NCBI GenBank assembly: GCA_018713165.1
Contig: DVFR01000048.1
Span: 1-52,578 of the forward strand
DNA: 52,578 nt
Direction of reading: 5' to 3'
From: Candidatus Coproplasma stercoravium
Lineage (GTDB): Bacteria; Bacillota; Clostridia; Christensenellales; Borkfalkiaceae
Notes under the pieces: model-generated
Told to the model about the DNA's origin: nothing
The model's input: only the letters and a program-made list of their open reading frames with translations
Databases searched by the model: none
Part shown: positions 41,293 to 50,323 of the stretch, one piece after another
How the letters are laid out: each line of letters starts with the position of its first letter
Position numbering within the stretch: position 1 is the stretch's first letter
Position numbers and translations under genes: made by a program

Positions 41293-42015
41293 TTAGTCTT
41301 TTTTTGCCTTCTTTTTCTTCTTTTCCGCCTCTGCGGCTAAAAAGTCGGTGCGGGTTTTTACCATCATGTCGCGGAGGCGCTTTTCACAGTCGGCAATCTC
41401 CTCTTCGGTTATCTTTTTGCCGTAGTATTCGGGAAATTCCACGGGGGCGCCGAAAAATACGTGATTCTTTTTGAACAAGCCTGGTTTGCCCGACTGAACT
41501 ATGGGAATTATCGGCGTTCTTGTTTTAAGCGCAATCGCGGCAAATCCTCCCTTGAACGGGAGCATGTCGACGTTTTCTTTATTGCGCGTACCCTCGGGGA
41601 AAATGAGTATGTTCTCCCCGTTTTTGAGATATTTCATGGCCTGCATTATCGCCTTTACGTCGGAAGCAGAACTGTCGCGGCTCACGGGAATGCACCTGCA
41701 CTTTATGCAGAACCATTTCAGAAAGCCTCCGTTGTCCCAGAGTTCCTTTTTTGCCATGAAGTGAACAGGCTTATTTATCGCTGCGCAGGGATACATTACG
41801 TCGAGCATGCTGAAATGGTTGCACAGCATTATATAAGGTCTGTCTTCATACTTTTCGACTGCATTGTGCCTTTTGTAGGGCACGAATACCCTTAAAATTT
41901 TTTCGGCAAAACGGAGAAAGGCAAACCAGCGCACGAAAGCCCTGTCGGCCCGCTCCTGTTTTTTGCGCTCTTTTTCCTTGAGTTTATGTGTTTTTTCAGC
42001 GTTTTCTGTTTCCAT
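41293..42015 (-). CDS. plsC: 1-acyl-glycerol-3-phosphate acyltransferase
   Basis: PlsC adds the second acyl chain in phosphatidic acid synthesis at the inner face of the membrane. The 240-residue protein has the catalytic NHFSMLD (HxxxxD, about residues 71-77) and FPEGTRNKEN (about 148-157). Highly charged Lys/Glu tails lie at both ends. ATG 42015 lies 2 bp after the cmk stop; an in-frame TTG 6 bp upstream is unlikely. It sits between the kinase fusion and ispH-S1, a group common in Clostridia. Confidence 0.93.
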   Translation of the reverse strand: METENAEKTHKLKEKERKKQERADRAFVRWFAFLRFAEKILRVFVPYKRHNAVEKYEDRPYIMLCNHFSMLDVMYPCAAINKPVHFMAKKELWDNGGFLKWFCIKCRCIPVSRDSSASDVKAIMQAMKYLKNGENILIFPEGTRNKENVDMLPFKGGFAAIALKTRTPIIPIVQSGKPGLFKKNHVFFGAPVEFPEYYGKKITEEEIADCEKRLRDMMVKTRTDFLAAEAEKKKKKAKKD

Positions 42016-42017
42016 AC

Positions 42018-43025
42018 TCAAATTTTTTCCTGAATTTTATTCTTTATAAACCCGACCGCCTCTTCGGGGGTCATGGAAGAAGTATCGACGACTACGGCGT
42101 CCTCCGCACAGCGCAGCGGGGCAATCTCCCTCTCGCTGTCGCGCTTGTCGCGCTCGCGGATTTCTTTTACTATATTTTCGTAAGAGACATCGTATCCCTT
42201 CGCCCTGTCCTCGTCGTAGCGGCGCTTTGCGCGGACCTCGACCGACGCGGTCACATAAAATTTATGTTCGGTATTGGGCAGAACGTTCGTTCCGATATCT
42301 CTGCCGTCCATCACGCACGACATCATCGCAGCGATGCGGCGCTGCATTTCGACCATCTTCCGCCTTACGCAGCCGTATGCAGAAACTTTTGACGCAAGGC
42401 CGGATATTTCGGGACGGCGTATCTCCTCCGATACGTCCTTGCCGCCGAGCACGGTAATCTGCCTGCCGCCCGAATACTCTATTTTCAGGTCGATATCGTC
42501 CATAACCGCCTTTACGGCGCTCTCGTCCGACAAATCTATCCCCCTGTTTACGCATTCGAGCGCACAGGCGCGGTACATTGCGCCCGTATCGAGATACAGA
42601 ATATTTAACTCTCTGGCGAGGTTTTTGGCCGCGGTGCTCTTACCGCTCCCTGCGGGGCCGTCGAGCGCGATGACGAGCTTTTTGGTAATGTCGCGCCTTA
42701 AATTTGCTGCGCCGCGGAGATATACGGGCACAGGCTTTTTGTCCAATTCGGCGAGAATCATAACTCTTATGCAGAGTTTCAGCGCGCCCTCGATGGTCGG
42801 TTCGAGAGAAGAAAAGAGCGGACAGCCGCCGAATCCTGCCTCTCTCGCAGCTTTTGCGGGATAAAACGACGTTATGTCGGCAGTGTTCGAAAGCATTATG
42901 CAAACTATGTTTTCAATTTCGAGCCCGTTGGCGCTCTTTATTTCAATGAGAAGTTCTTTAACCGCTCCCCGTATATCCTCCGGGGTATCGGCGGAAATCG
43001 TCGTGGCTCCGCGTATGGCAATCAT
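42018..43025 (-). CDS. cmk: AroH-type chorismate mutase fused to cytidylate kinase
   Basis: A 335-residue two-domain protein. Residues 1-115 match AroH chorismate mutase (chorismate to prephenate). Residues equivalent to the Bacillus active site are kept: Arg5 (IRGATT), Glu75 (LEPTIEG), Arg87 (LCIRVM), Tyr102 (VYLR) and Arg110; the Cys75 equivalent is Ser72. Residues 116-335 are CMP kinase, with P-loop GPAGSGKST (123-131), LDTGAMYRA and MDGRDIGT. The join has no stop or linker decay. ATG 43025 follows GGAGGG; a TTG 15 bp upstream is less likely. Both domains look functional, in aromatic amino acid and pyrimidine metabolism respectively. Confidence 0.92.
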   Translation of the reverse strand: MIAIRGATTISADTPEDIRGAVKELLIEIKSANGLEIENIVCIMLSNTADITSFYPAKAAREAGFGGCPLFSSLEPTIEGALKLCIRVMILAELDKKPVPVYLRGAANLRRDITKKLVIALDGPAGSGKSTAAKNLARELNILYLDTGAMYRACALECVNRGIDLSDESAVKAVMDDIDLKIEYSGGRQITVLGGKDVSEEIRRPEISGLASKVSAYGCVRRKMVEMQRRIAAMMSCVMDGRDIGTNVLPNTEHKFYVTASVEVRAKRRYDEDRAKGYDVSYENIVKEIRERDKRDSEREIAPLRCAEDAVVVDTSSMTPEEAVGFIKNKIQEKI

Positions 43026-43107
43026 ATTTCCCTCCGCCAAAGATGAGTATTAAAATTAAGGTCCAAGAATCCGAAATTGCGAAAGCACTCCGGACTTTTC
43101 GCGCTTT

Positions 43108-44333
43108 TTAAACTTTTGCCGCGGCGCGCCCCGCGGCGTAGCCCGTCGAAAAGGCTATCTGCAGATTGAAGCCGCCCGTGAATGCGTCGCAGTCGAGCAC
43201 TTCCCCGCAGAAATAAAGCCCCTTTACAAGCTTGCTCTCCATGGTTTTCGGGTCAATCTCTTTGAGGTCGACCCCGCCGCTCGTAACGACGGCCTCTTCA
43301 AAGCCCCTGAGCGACAGAAAAAGCATATCAAAATTTTTAATATTTGTCAACAAGGCCAAACGTTCGCCGCGCGTTACGGAATTTACTTTTTTTTCGGGCG
43401 CGATTCCGCACCTTTGCAGCACGGGAAGAATCGCCGACGACGGCAGGAGAGCCTTTAAACAGTTGGAAACGTCCTTATTTTTTCGGCGGTAAAATCGCGC
43501 AATATGCGCGCGTCGAGCTGTTCGGGCGAAAGCGCGGGTTTGAAATCGAGAACGAGTTTTACATTTTCGTTCTTTTCGCGGTTTATCAGCGCGCTTGCCG
43601 TTAAAACAAGCGGCCCCGACGCACCGAAGTGCGTGAACTGCATTTCGCCGAAGAGCTCCTTCTTTAATTTTCCGCCGATATAAACCTTTAAACCTACGTT
43701 TTTGAGCGAAAGCCCCTGCATCCCTTTGAAATAATTTTCTTTAAGGTTTACGCCGCACAGCGAGGGCACGGGGACAATGACGTTATGTCCCGCCATGGCG
43801 GCAAATTTATACCCGTCGCCGTCGGAACCTGTCGAGGGATAACTCTTCCCGCCCGTGCAAACTATCACTTTATCGAAAAAATACTCACACTTTTCAGTAA
43901 TTATGCCACGCATAGTACTATTCAAAATGCTTATTTTAAGCACCTTTTCATCAAATCTGAATTCTACGCCCGCGTTTCGGCAATATTTTTCGAGGCACTT
44001 GGTAACGTCGCTCGCCTTGTCTGATTCGGGAAAAACTCTGTTCCCTCTCTCTGTTTTAAGTTTAAGGCCGCCCCGTTCGAGATACTCCATAAGCGAACGC
44101 GGCGGAAAGGTATATACGGCGCCCGTAAGAAATTTGCCTCCGCGGACGACGTGCGTAAGATATTCCTGCGGGTCGCAGTCGTTGGTTACGTTGCACCTGC
44201 CTTTACCGGTTATATATATTTTTTTGCCGCACTTTTCGTTTCTTTCGAATAAGGTCACGTCGGCGCCGCCTTCCGCTGCAGCATGCGCAGCCATAAGTCC
44301 GGCGGCTCCTCCGCCTATTACCGCAATTTTCAT
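43108..44333 (-). pseudogene. Frameshifted HI0933-family flavoprotein
   Basis: An NAD(P)/FAD-dependent oxidoreductase of the HI0933/BaiN-like family, interrupted by a single-base frameshift. The first part (292 codons, from ATG 44333) has the FAD dinucleotide-binding VIGGGAAGLMAAHAA and GKGRCNVTND. The second part continues in another frame with TSGGVDLKEIDPKTMES, GLYFCGEVLD and GFNLQIAFSTGYAAG, the conserved C-terminal FAD site. The frames join at a run of six A in the transcript (plus strand T6, 43478-43483); one additional A restores AEKNKDVSNCLKALLPSS. It may be a real mutation, a sequencing indel, or a slippage site. It is upstream of cmk. Confidence 0.85.
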
Positions 44334-44342
44334 CTTTACCTT

Positions 44343-44372
44343 AAAAAGCGGGAACGCGCTCCGCGCTCCCGC
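44343..44372 (-). terminator. Terminator of decarboxylase operon
   Basis: An 11-bp stem with one G-U pair (44348-44358 with 44362-44372), followed leftward by TTTTT, 17 bp after the oadA stop. Confidence 0.9.
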
Positions 44373-44388
44373 CGTTTATAATTATATT

Positions 44389-45828
44389 TTATACGGGATA
44401 AACCCCGTCGGCGTTTTTAGCCATGTCGTTGTCTACGCCCACCTCGCGCGCCTTGCGCCACTTGAAAAAGTTTGTGGAAACTTCGGGGAAGAGCGCATAG
44501 CTCAAAACGTCCTCTTCTTTTTCATAGAAGCCGTCTTTCTTCACCTCTTCGGTGAGCTTTTGCATCTCGTCCGACAAAAGGTCGGCGGGACGGCAGGTTA
44601 TACGCTCCTCGCCGTGCGCCGTGCACAACTTTAAAACTTCCTGCGATACTTCGCCCGGAACCTTGCCATACTTACCCAGAATAAGGTCTTTATACTGCGC
44701 GGTAAGCGTTTTGTATCTGCCCGAAAGCACGTTCCAGACGGCCTGCGTGCCGACTATCTGGCTCGACGGCGTAACGAGGGGCGGATATCCGCAGTCATTC
44801 CTTACGACAGGAACTTCTTTGAGGCACTCCATAAGTTTATCCTCCTTGCCCGCCGCTTTAAGCTGGCTTATGAGGTTGGAGAGCATACCGCCGGGCACCT
44901 GGTAAAGGAGCGTGTTTATGTCTATCTTTCTGACACGCGCAGAGAGATATCCATCCTTTTCAAGCCTTGCCGCAACCTTGTTGAAGTGGTTGACTATCGG
45001 CAGGAGCTTGATTATGTCTATGCCCGTATCGTACGGCGTGCCCTTTAAAGTTGCAACCAAAGGTTCGGTCGCGGGATTCGACGTACCGTTTCCGAGCGGC
45101 GAGAGGGCACAGTCTACGATGTCTGCCCCCGCCTGTATCGCCATCAGGTTTATCATGTCGCCCGTACCGGTAGTATTGTGCGTGTGCAGGTGCACTTTCG
45201 TTTCGGGTCTCAGCTCCTCCTTTATCTTCTTTACGACGTCGTACGCCGTAAAAGGAAGCAGCAGGTTTGCCATATCCTTTATGCAGATATTGTCGGCGCC
45301 CATATCTTCGAACGTTTTTGCAAGCTTTACGAAGTATTCCGTCGTATGTACGGGGCTGGTCGTATAGGATATCGCCGCTTCGCACACGCACTTGCCTTCG
45401 CCGTACTTCTTTATCGCCTTCATCGAAGTTTCGAGGTTTCTCGCGTCGTTGAGCGCGTCGAACACCCTTATCACGCCGATGCCGTTTTCGATTGCCTTTT
45501 CGACGAACTTTTCGACCACGTCGTCGGCATAATGACGGTAACCCAAAAGATTCTGCCCGCGCAAAAGCATCTGTATGGGCGTCTTTTTAAGGTATTTTTT
45601 CAGATTTCTCAGCCTATCCCACGGGTCCTCGCAGAGATATCTGAGGCAGCTGTCGAACGTGGCCCCGCCCCACGCCTCTAAGGAATAATAGCCTATCTCA
45701 TCGAGCTGTGAAAGAACGGGCTCCATTTCATCGAAACGCATTCTCGTTGCGGCGAGCGACTGGTGCGCGTCGCGCAGAATGGTATCGGTAATCATAACTT
45801 TATGCGGAGTTTTATTATTTTCAGACAT
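44389..45828 (-). CDS. oadA: Oxaloacetate decarboxylase alpha / pyruvate carboxylase B subunit
   Basis: A 479-residue carboxyltransferase of the 5S/OadA/PycB class, which moves CO2 between biotin and oxaloacetate/pyruvate. It has the TIM-barrel motifs DTILRDAHQSLAATRM (about 14-29), the ICIKDMANLL segment (Lys of the carboxylation site) and HLHTHNTTGTGD (metal-binding His residues). A helical domain ends the protein, and there is no biotin domain; the biotin carrier is a separate gene two genes upstream. AAGGAG precedes the ATG. It is the last gene of the operon. Confidence 0.92.
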   Translation of the reverse strand: MSENNKTPHKVMITDTILRDAHQSLAATRMRFDEMEPVLSQLDEIGYYSLEAWGGATFDSCLRYLCEDPWDRLRNLKKYLKKTPIQMLLRGQNLLGYRHYADDVVEKFVEKAIENGIGVIRVFDALNDARNLETSMKAIKKYGEGKCVCEAAISYTTSPVHTTEYFVKLAKTFEDMGADNICIKDMANLLLPFTAYDVVKKIKEELRPETKVHLHTHNTTGTGDMINLMAIQAGADIVDCALSPLGNGTSNPATEPLVATLKGTPYDTGIDIIKLLPIVNHFNKVAARLEKDGYLSARVRKIDINTLLYQVPGGMLSNLISQLKAAGKEDKLMECLKEVPVVRNDCGYPPLVTPSSQIVGTQAVWNVLSGRYKTLTAQYKDLILGKYGKVPGEVSQEVLKLCTAHGEERITCRPADLLSDEMQKLTEEVKKDGFYEKEEDVLSYALFPEVSTNFFKWRKAREVGVDNDMAKNADGVYPV

Positions 45829-45883
45829 TTTTTACTCCTTATAATTTATCGCAGCAAACGCCGCACCGTATTTACGCAGAGGT

Positions 45884-47143
45884 TCAAGCCGCCGCGCCGA
45901 CTGCTTCGAGCACGGCAGACACCGTTCCGACGTCGGCAAAAGCGGTAAAGCATGCAAGCAGGAAGCCTGCGGCGACAGCAGACGCGATTACGCCCGCAAC
46001 GTTCGGCCCCATGGCGTGCATCAAAAGGTGATTCTGCGGGTCGTACTCCCGCCCGACGTCCTCAGATATTCGCGCCGCCATCGGCACAGCCGACACGCCC
46101 GCAGAACCTATCAGAGGATTTATCTTGCCCTTTGTGAGCTTGCACATGAGCTTGGCGACGAGCAGGCCGCCTATCGTGCCGAACACGAACGATAAAAGTC
46201 CGAGGCCTATAATTTCGAGCGTTTCGAGCGCGAGGAACATTTCGCCCGTTGCCTTACAGCCGACGGAGATGCCTAAAAATACCGTAATGGTATTCATAAG
46301 CCCGTTCTGCACCTGCGAAGAGAGCCTTTCAACCACGCCCGATTCCCTGAACAGGTTGCCGAGCATGAGCATGCCTAAAAGCGCAATCGCCGAGGGCAGA
46401 ATTATGCCGACGACCAGAGTAACTATCAGCGGGAACAGCACCTTCTCGAGCTTGGATACCGTGCGCAGCTGCTCCATTTTAATGACGCGCTCTTTCCTGG
46501 TTGTCAGAAGGCGCATGAGCGGCTTCTGTATTATAGGAATGAGCGCCATGTACGAGTATGCCGCGATGGCTATCGCAGGCAGATATGATTCAGAAAGTAT
46601 CTTGGTTACGTATATCGCAGTAGGGCCGTCGGCGCCGCCAATCATCGCGATTGCAGCCGCTGCCGCAACTGAAAAGCCGAGAAGTATGGCGAGCACGAAC
46701 GCGACGAATATGCCTAGCTGGGCGCCCGCGCCTATTATCATGCTCTTGGGATTGGCTATCAGGGGGCCGAAATCGGTCATCGCGCCGATGCCGAGGAAAA
46801 TAAGCGGCGGATAAATTACCTTATCCACGCCGAAGTACAGATACCACAAAAGACCGCGGTTTTTGACGTCGTCATAATCATGACTTATCGCTTCCCCCGT
46901 TTCGGGGTCGGTCGGATAAGTGCCCCAGAGCTGTTCGGAAGCACCGGGAATGTTTATCAGAAACATACCGAAGGCTATCGGCAGCAGAAGAAGCGGCTCG
47001 AACTTCTTTACGATGGCGAGGTACATCAAAACGAACGAAATGAGCAGCATGACGTAGTTCTGCCAGTCGCCGTTCATAAACCCCATCTGCTCGTAGAGTC
47101 CGGAAAAAATACCGCCGACGTCTACCGCAAGCAAACTATGCAT
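45884..47143 (-). CDS. oadB: Na+-pumping decarboxylase beta subunit
   Basis: The integral membrane subunit (OadB/MmdB/GcdB family), which decarboxylates carboxybiotin and exports Na+. The 419-residue protein has about 10-12 membrane helices and the conserved GGADGPTAIYVT region with the Asp central to Na+ transport. It also has PLIFLGIGAMTDFGPLIANP and SAVPMAARI. GGAGG precedes the ATG. Its presence means the operon couples decarboxylation to a sodium gradient. It is placed between the biotin carrier and oadA. Confidence 0.95.
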   Translation of the reverse strand: MHSLLAVDVGGIFSGLYEQMGFMNGDWQNYVMLLISFVLMYLAIVKKFEPLLLLPIAFGMFLINIPGASEQLWGTYPTDPETGEAISHDYDDVKNRGLLWYLYFGVDKVIYPPLIFLGIGAMTDFGPLIANPKSMIIGAGAQLGIFVAFVLAILLGFSVAAAAAIAMIGGADGPTAIYVTKILSESYLPAIAIAAYSYMALIPIIQKPLMRLLTTRKERVIKMEQLRTVSKLEKVLFPLIVTLVVGIILPSAIALLGMLMLGNLFRESGVVERLSSQVQNGLMNTITVFLGISVGCKATGEMFLALETLEIIGLGLLSFVFGTIGGLLVAKLMCKLTKGKINPLIGSAGVSAVPMAARISEDVGREYDPQNHLLMHAMGPNVAGVIASAVAAGFLLACFTAFADVGTVSAVLEAVGAAA

Positions 47144-47156
47144 TTTTTACCTCCGC

Positions 47157-47510
47157 TCAGCTTATAACCGCGAGAACGGTGCCCGTTTCAACATTTGCGC
47201 CCTTTGCCACGGCAAATGTAACCGTGCCGTCGCAGGGTGAAGTTATGTCGTTGTCCATCTTCATGGCCTCCAGAACTATCACGGGCTGATTCTTTTTCAC
47301 TTTTGCTCCGTTTTCGACGAGCAGATTCTTTATCATGCCGGGGAAGGGCGAAAGCAGTTTTTCGCCGCCCTCGGGGACCGCCGCTTTAGCCGCTTTTTCG
47401 GGCGCGACAGTCTGTGCAGCGGGAACGGCTGCGGGCGCGTTCGTTCCCTCAACCTCTTCGACGCCTACCGAATAACTCTTTCCGTCTATCGTAACGATAA
47501 AATTGCGCAT
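47157..47510 (-). CDS. Biotin carboxyl carrier protein
   Basis: A 117-residue biotin carrier (gcdC/mmdC/1.3S-like). The biotinylated Lys lies in EAMKM at about residue 82. The N-terminal part (MRNFIVTIDGKSYSVGVEEV) and a short Ala/Pro-rich linker precede the lipoyl-like domain, with FPGMIKNLLV and CDGTVTFAVAKG as its hairpin strands. ATG 47510 follows AAGGAGAGG; the longer frame has no ribosome-binding site. It should serve both the MmdA-like and OadA carboxyltransferases encoded around it. Confidence 0.94.
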   Translation of the reverse strand: MRNFIVTIDGKSYSVGVEEVEGTNAPAAVPAAQTVAPEKAAKAAVPEGGEKLLSPFPGMIKNLLVENGAKVKKNQPVIVLEAMKMDNDITSPCDGTVTFAVAKGANVETGTVLAVIS

Positions 47511-47521
47511 ATCTCCTCTCC

Positions 47522-47863
47522 TTATAACCTTTTGATTCTCTTTACGACAAATTCGCACTGCGGCTTTTCTTCCGCATAATAAGCCATTACCGCGGCGACA
47601 ATCGCCGCCTTAACTTCGTCAGGAAGTTCGTCGTCCGCCGTGCCTTCGGAAGAAGGCGTTTGCTCATGTCCCGACGAGGGAAGTTTTATCTTTTCAACCT
47701 TTTTGATTATAAAGCTGACGAGATAAAGTATTCCAATCAACAGAGCAATTCCGGCAAAAACCACAACTATGCCTATGAGCGCGTAAATCAGGCTCTCGGC
47801 GGCGTTTTCGAAGTAATAACTGCCGTTGTCGCCCTGCACTATGTCCAAAAGCGCACTGTTCAT
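47522..47863 (-). CDS. oadG: Decarboxylase gamma subunit, OadG-like
   Basis: A 113-residue protein with one N-terminal membrane helix (about 24-53), a hydrophilic, Ser/Thr/Glu-rich linker and a C-terminal helix DEVKAAIVAAVMAYYAEE. This layout is typical of OadG/MmdD, the small subunit that assembles alpha or MmdA with the beta subunit. GAGGTG precedes the ATG. It lies between the carboxyltransferase and the biotin carrier. Confidence 0.85.
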   Translation of the reverse strand: MNSALLDIVQGDNGSYYFENAAESLIYALIGIVVVFAGIALLIGILYLVSFIIKKVEKIKLPSSGHEQTPSSEGTADDELPDEVKAAIVAAVMAYYAEEKPQCEFVVKRIKRL

Positions 47864-47874
47864 ATCCGCGCACC

Positions 47875-49245
47875 TCAGTTTACGAGCGTCTGCAGGCAGG
47901 AAACTATGTACTGCTTTGCAAACGCAGGTTCTATGATGTTGTCGATATATCCGTTCTTCGCGGCGTTAATCGGGTCGGAGTTTTCGTCGCCGTAACGCTC
48001 CGCAAGCGACTTTTTGTCGCCGCTTTCGCCGGCAAGCTCAATCTCCGCACCCTGAACCCCGTCGAAGAGCGCAACTCTGGCGTTTGCGAATGCAAGCGTA
48101 TAGTCGTAGCCCATATTTTTCGCCGCAAAGAGCGTGTACCCCAGCCCTACCGCTTTTCCGCTTATAACTGAGAGCTTTTTATCGCAGCAATCGAGCACGT
48201 TTATCAGCTCTGCGACTTCCTTTAAAACAAGGCTGTCGTGATTGTTCAGGCAGGGACACAGACCTATGCAGTTGACGAAGAATACAAGCGGCAATTCGCG
48301 GCAGCAGGCGAGTTCGGCAAAGTCCTTTATCTTCTTTACCTTTCGCGCGTTGAGCTTTACGCCCTCTTCGCCGTCGAAAATTACGGCCGCGCAGGCAACG
48401 CCGCCCATTCTGCCGAGTATGCATTTAACGTCGGGAGCGAAAGGCGCGCCAATCTCGGCATATCCGCCATTATCGAAGAGTTTTAAAATATTTTCAGCAG
48501 TGGGCGCGGAGTCGAGCTCCGCCACGGTTACGTTGAGTTCGTCGCTGTCGATAACCGCGGGCGATACCGCCGAGGCGACGGATATTATCTTTTCGCGCAC
48601 TTCGGCCATGGAACTTACTGAGAACGTCACGAGATTGGTTTTTGCAAGCCCCGCCTCTCCGCCTATCTCCTTTGCCGGGGAGTTTACGCCGCTCTTAGCC
48701 GCAATTACGAGCGGGCTGTTTGCGGCAAGCACGCTCTTATCCTTTATGAAGAAATTGAAATCGCAAATCCCCGCGAGAGCGGCAATCTGCCCGTAAACTT
48801 CGCCGTTTATTACGCAGAACTGGAGCACCGAACCTTTGAGCTGTGCGGCCTTCAACAGAACGCCGGCAAGCCCTTCGAGCACGTTTACTCCCTCGCCTAC
48901 GCGCACGCCCTTTGAATTGAGAATGTAAACGACGGGCGTGCCGCTCTTTTCCGCGCTCGAAAGGCACTTCATTATCTTATTGCAGTTGGCCTCCGAAACG
49001 CCTCCGCCGAGCACTTCGCCGTTCTGCGCGACGACGTAAAACGGGTATCCGTCTATCGTGACGAAACCTGCCACCACGCCCTCGCCGCAGGCGCCTTCGG
49101 GATAAAAGTCGCTCTTTGAAAAGCTGAAAGTGGAAAACTCTACAAAGCTGCCCTCATCACACAGCGCGGAGATATCGGCGCGGACGCCCTTGCCCGCCGC
49201 CTTAACGGCGTCGCGGCGCTCGCGCAGCTTTTTAATCTTATCCAT
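47875..49245 (-). CDS. MmdA/12S-like carboxyltransferase, divergent
   Basis: A 456-residue crotonase-fold carboxyltransferase of the MmdA/PccB/12S class, whose relatives transfer CO2 between biotin and acyl-CoA. Two halves are visible: the N-terminal one with GEGVVAGFVTIDGYPFYVVAQ and the C-terminal one with FDNGGYAEIG, GRMGGVACA and a final NAAKNGYIDNIIEP. It is shorter than typical MmdA (about 510), and several acyl-CoA loop sequences look divergent, so the substrate cannot be named. It is the first gene of the operon, with GGGAG before the ATG and a TTGATT-17-TAAAAT promoter. Confidence 0.85.
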   Translation of the reverse strand: MDKIKKLRERRDAVKAAGKGVRADISALCDEGSFVEFSTFSFSKSDFYPEGACGEGVVAGFVTIDGYPFYVVAQNGEVLGGGVSEANCNKIMKCLSSAEKSGTPVVYILNSKGVRVGEGVNVLEGLAGVLLKAAQLKGSVLQFCVINGEVYGQIAALAGICDFNFFIKDKSVLAANSPLVIAAKSGVNSPAKEIGGEAGLAKTNLVTFSVSSMAEVREKIISVASAVSPAVIDSDELNVTVAELDSAPTAENILKLFDNGGYAEIGAPFAPDVKCILGRMGGVACAAVIFDGEEGVKLNARKVKKIKDFAELACCRELPLVFFVNCIGLCPCLNNHDSLVLKEVAELINVLDCCDKKLSVISGKAVGLGYTLFAAKNMGYDYTLAFANARVALFDGVQGAEIELAGESGDKKSLAERYGDENSDPINAAKNGYIDNIIEPAFAKQYIVSCLQTLVN

Positions 49246-49283
49246 AAAAATCTCCCGTTGCGGAAAAAATCCGCTTCCCCTTT

Positions 49284-49312
49284 ATTTTATCAGAAAAGAA
49301 TTACAAAATCAA
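49284..49312 (-). promoter_or_regulatory. Promoter of decarboxylase operon
   Basis: Reading leftward, TTGATT (49307-49312) and TAAAAT (49284-49289), 17-bp spacer. A small GCGGA/TCCGC hairpin lies in the leader near 49260-49274. Confidence 0.65.
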
Positions 49313-49351
49313 CAAATTGATAATATTTTACTCAATCAAAATTAAAAAATC

Positions 49352-49386
49352 AAAAGCGGCAAAGGCTTATTTCCCTTACCGCTTTT
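49352..49386 (-). terminator. Terminator of VTT gene
   Basis: AAAAGCGG/CCGCTTTT (49352-49359 with 49379-49386) with an inner AAGG/CCTT pair and GATTTTTTAA beyond leftward. The VTT stop codon (49376-49378) lies inside the fold. Confidence 0.7.
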
Positions 49387-50323
49387 TATCCGCGTTCCTT
49401 TTGGTTTTCCTCAGCTTCAGCTTGAACTTGGTTTTTATAAATTTATCAATCTGGTCGGAGTATTTTATAACTATATAGAAGAGCGCCACCACTGCCGCAA
49501 TAATAAGCGCCCAGCACAAAAGCCCCCACCACGTCGTGAACGGGATAGACTCGAACGAGAGCGACGAAAGAGTGATTCCGAGTGCGCGGGTGATTATTAT
49601 CATGACTATGAAATACGGCCACGTCATCGACGAAAGCCCTGCGATAAAACAGAGTACGTCGTCGGGGAAGAGCGGCAGAAGAAACATTATAGAGAGAATC
49701 AGATAGTCCTTCCCCTTTATCTTTTTAAGCCACTTGTCGAGGTCTTCCTTGCCCACTATCCAGCATACCACGCGGTATCCGAGACACCTGCCGATGGCGA
49801 ATGCGACCACCGAACCTGCAAATATCCCTATAAAGCTGTAAAGCGAACACCACCAAGGGCCGAAAAGAGCCGTGCCTGCCATAACGGTGACCGTGCTGGG
49901 AATGGGCAAAACGACGACTTGCAGAAATTGCAGCAGTATGAACACGCAAACCGTTACGCCGTAACTTTTTGACTTGCTCAGAAATTCGCGCAGGCCCTCT
50001 ATGCTAGTCATCTCCTTTATAAAGCCCGTCGCGCATACGGCAAAGAAAATTCCGGCAAACAATACAAGACATACTACCACACATACGGCAAGACGGTAAA
50101 GCGTTTTAAAATCGAAGATATAAAATATGAGCGTACACAGCATGACGATGAACATCAGCCCCAGCGCAAGCGATATAAGAAGCGTGCGGTGGTCGTTTAT
50201 AAAACCTATGCTGTCGTAAAGCAGAGCAAAGACGATTAAAGCACAAGCCCCGGCACAGCCTGCGACGACCGCCGTTACGTTGATAATGTGTATTAAAATC
50301 GATTTTGTGCTTTCCTTCATCAT
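49376..50323 (-). CDS. VTT-domain (TVP38/DedA-like) membrane protein
   Basis: A 315-residue membrane protein. Three hydrophobic segments at about 13-35, 46-69 and 78-105 are followed by the VTT core at about 130-235, with GPWWCSLYSFIGIFAGSVVA, GRCLGYR, and a Pro-containing LPLFPDDVLCFIAG. A last helix and a Lys/Arg-rich tail end it. Bacterial VTT proteins are implicated in lipid scrambling or flipping, but substrates vary. Either Met 1 or Met 2 may start it; the ribosome-binding site is weak. It is a single-gene unit with its own terminator. Confidence 0.88.
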   Translation of the reverse strand: MMKESTKSILIHIINVTAVVAGCAGACALIVFALLYDSIGFINDHRTLLISLALGLMFIVMLCTLIFYIFDFKTLYRLAVCVVVCLVLFAGIFFAVCATGFIKEMTSIEGLREFLSKSKSYGVTVCVFILLQFLQVVVLPIPSTVTVMAGTALFGPWWCSLYSFIGIFAGSVVAFAIGRCLGYRVVCWIVGKEDLDKWLKKIKGKDYLILSIMFLLPLFPDDVLCFIAGLSSMTWPYFIVMIIITRALGITLSSLSFESIPFTTWWGLLCWALIIAAVVALFYIVIKYSDQIDKFIKTKFKLKLRKTKRNADKKR

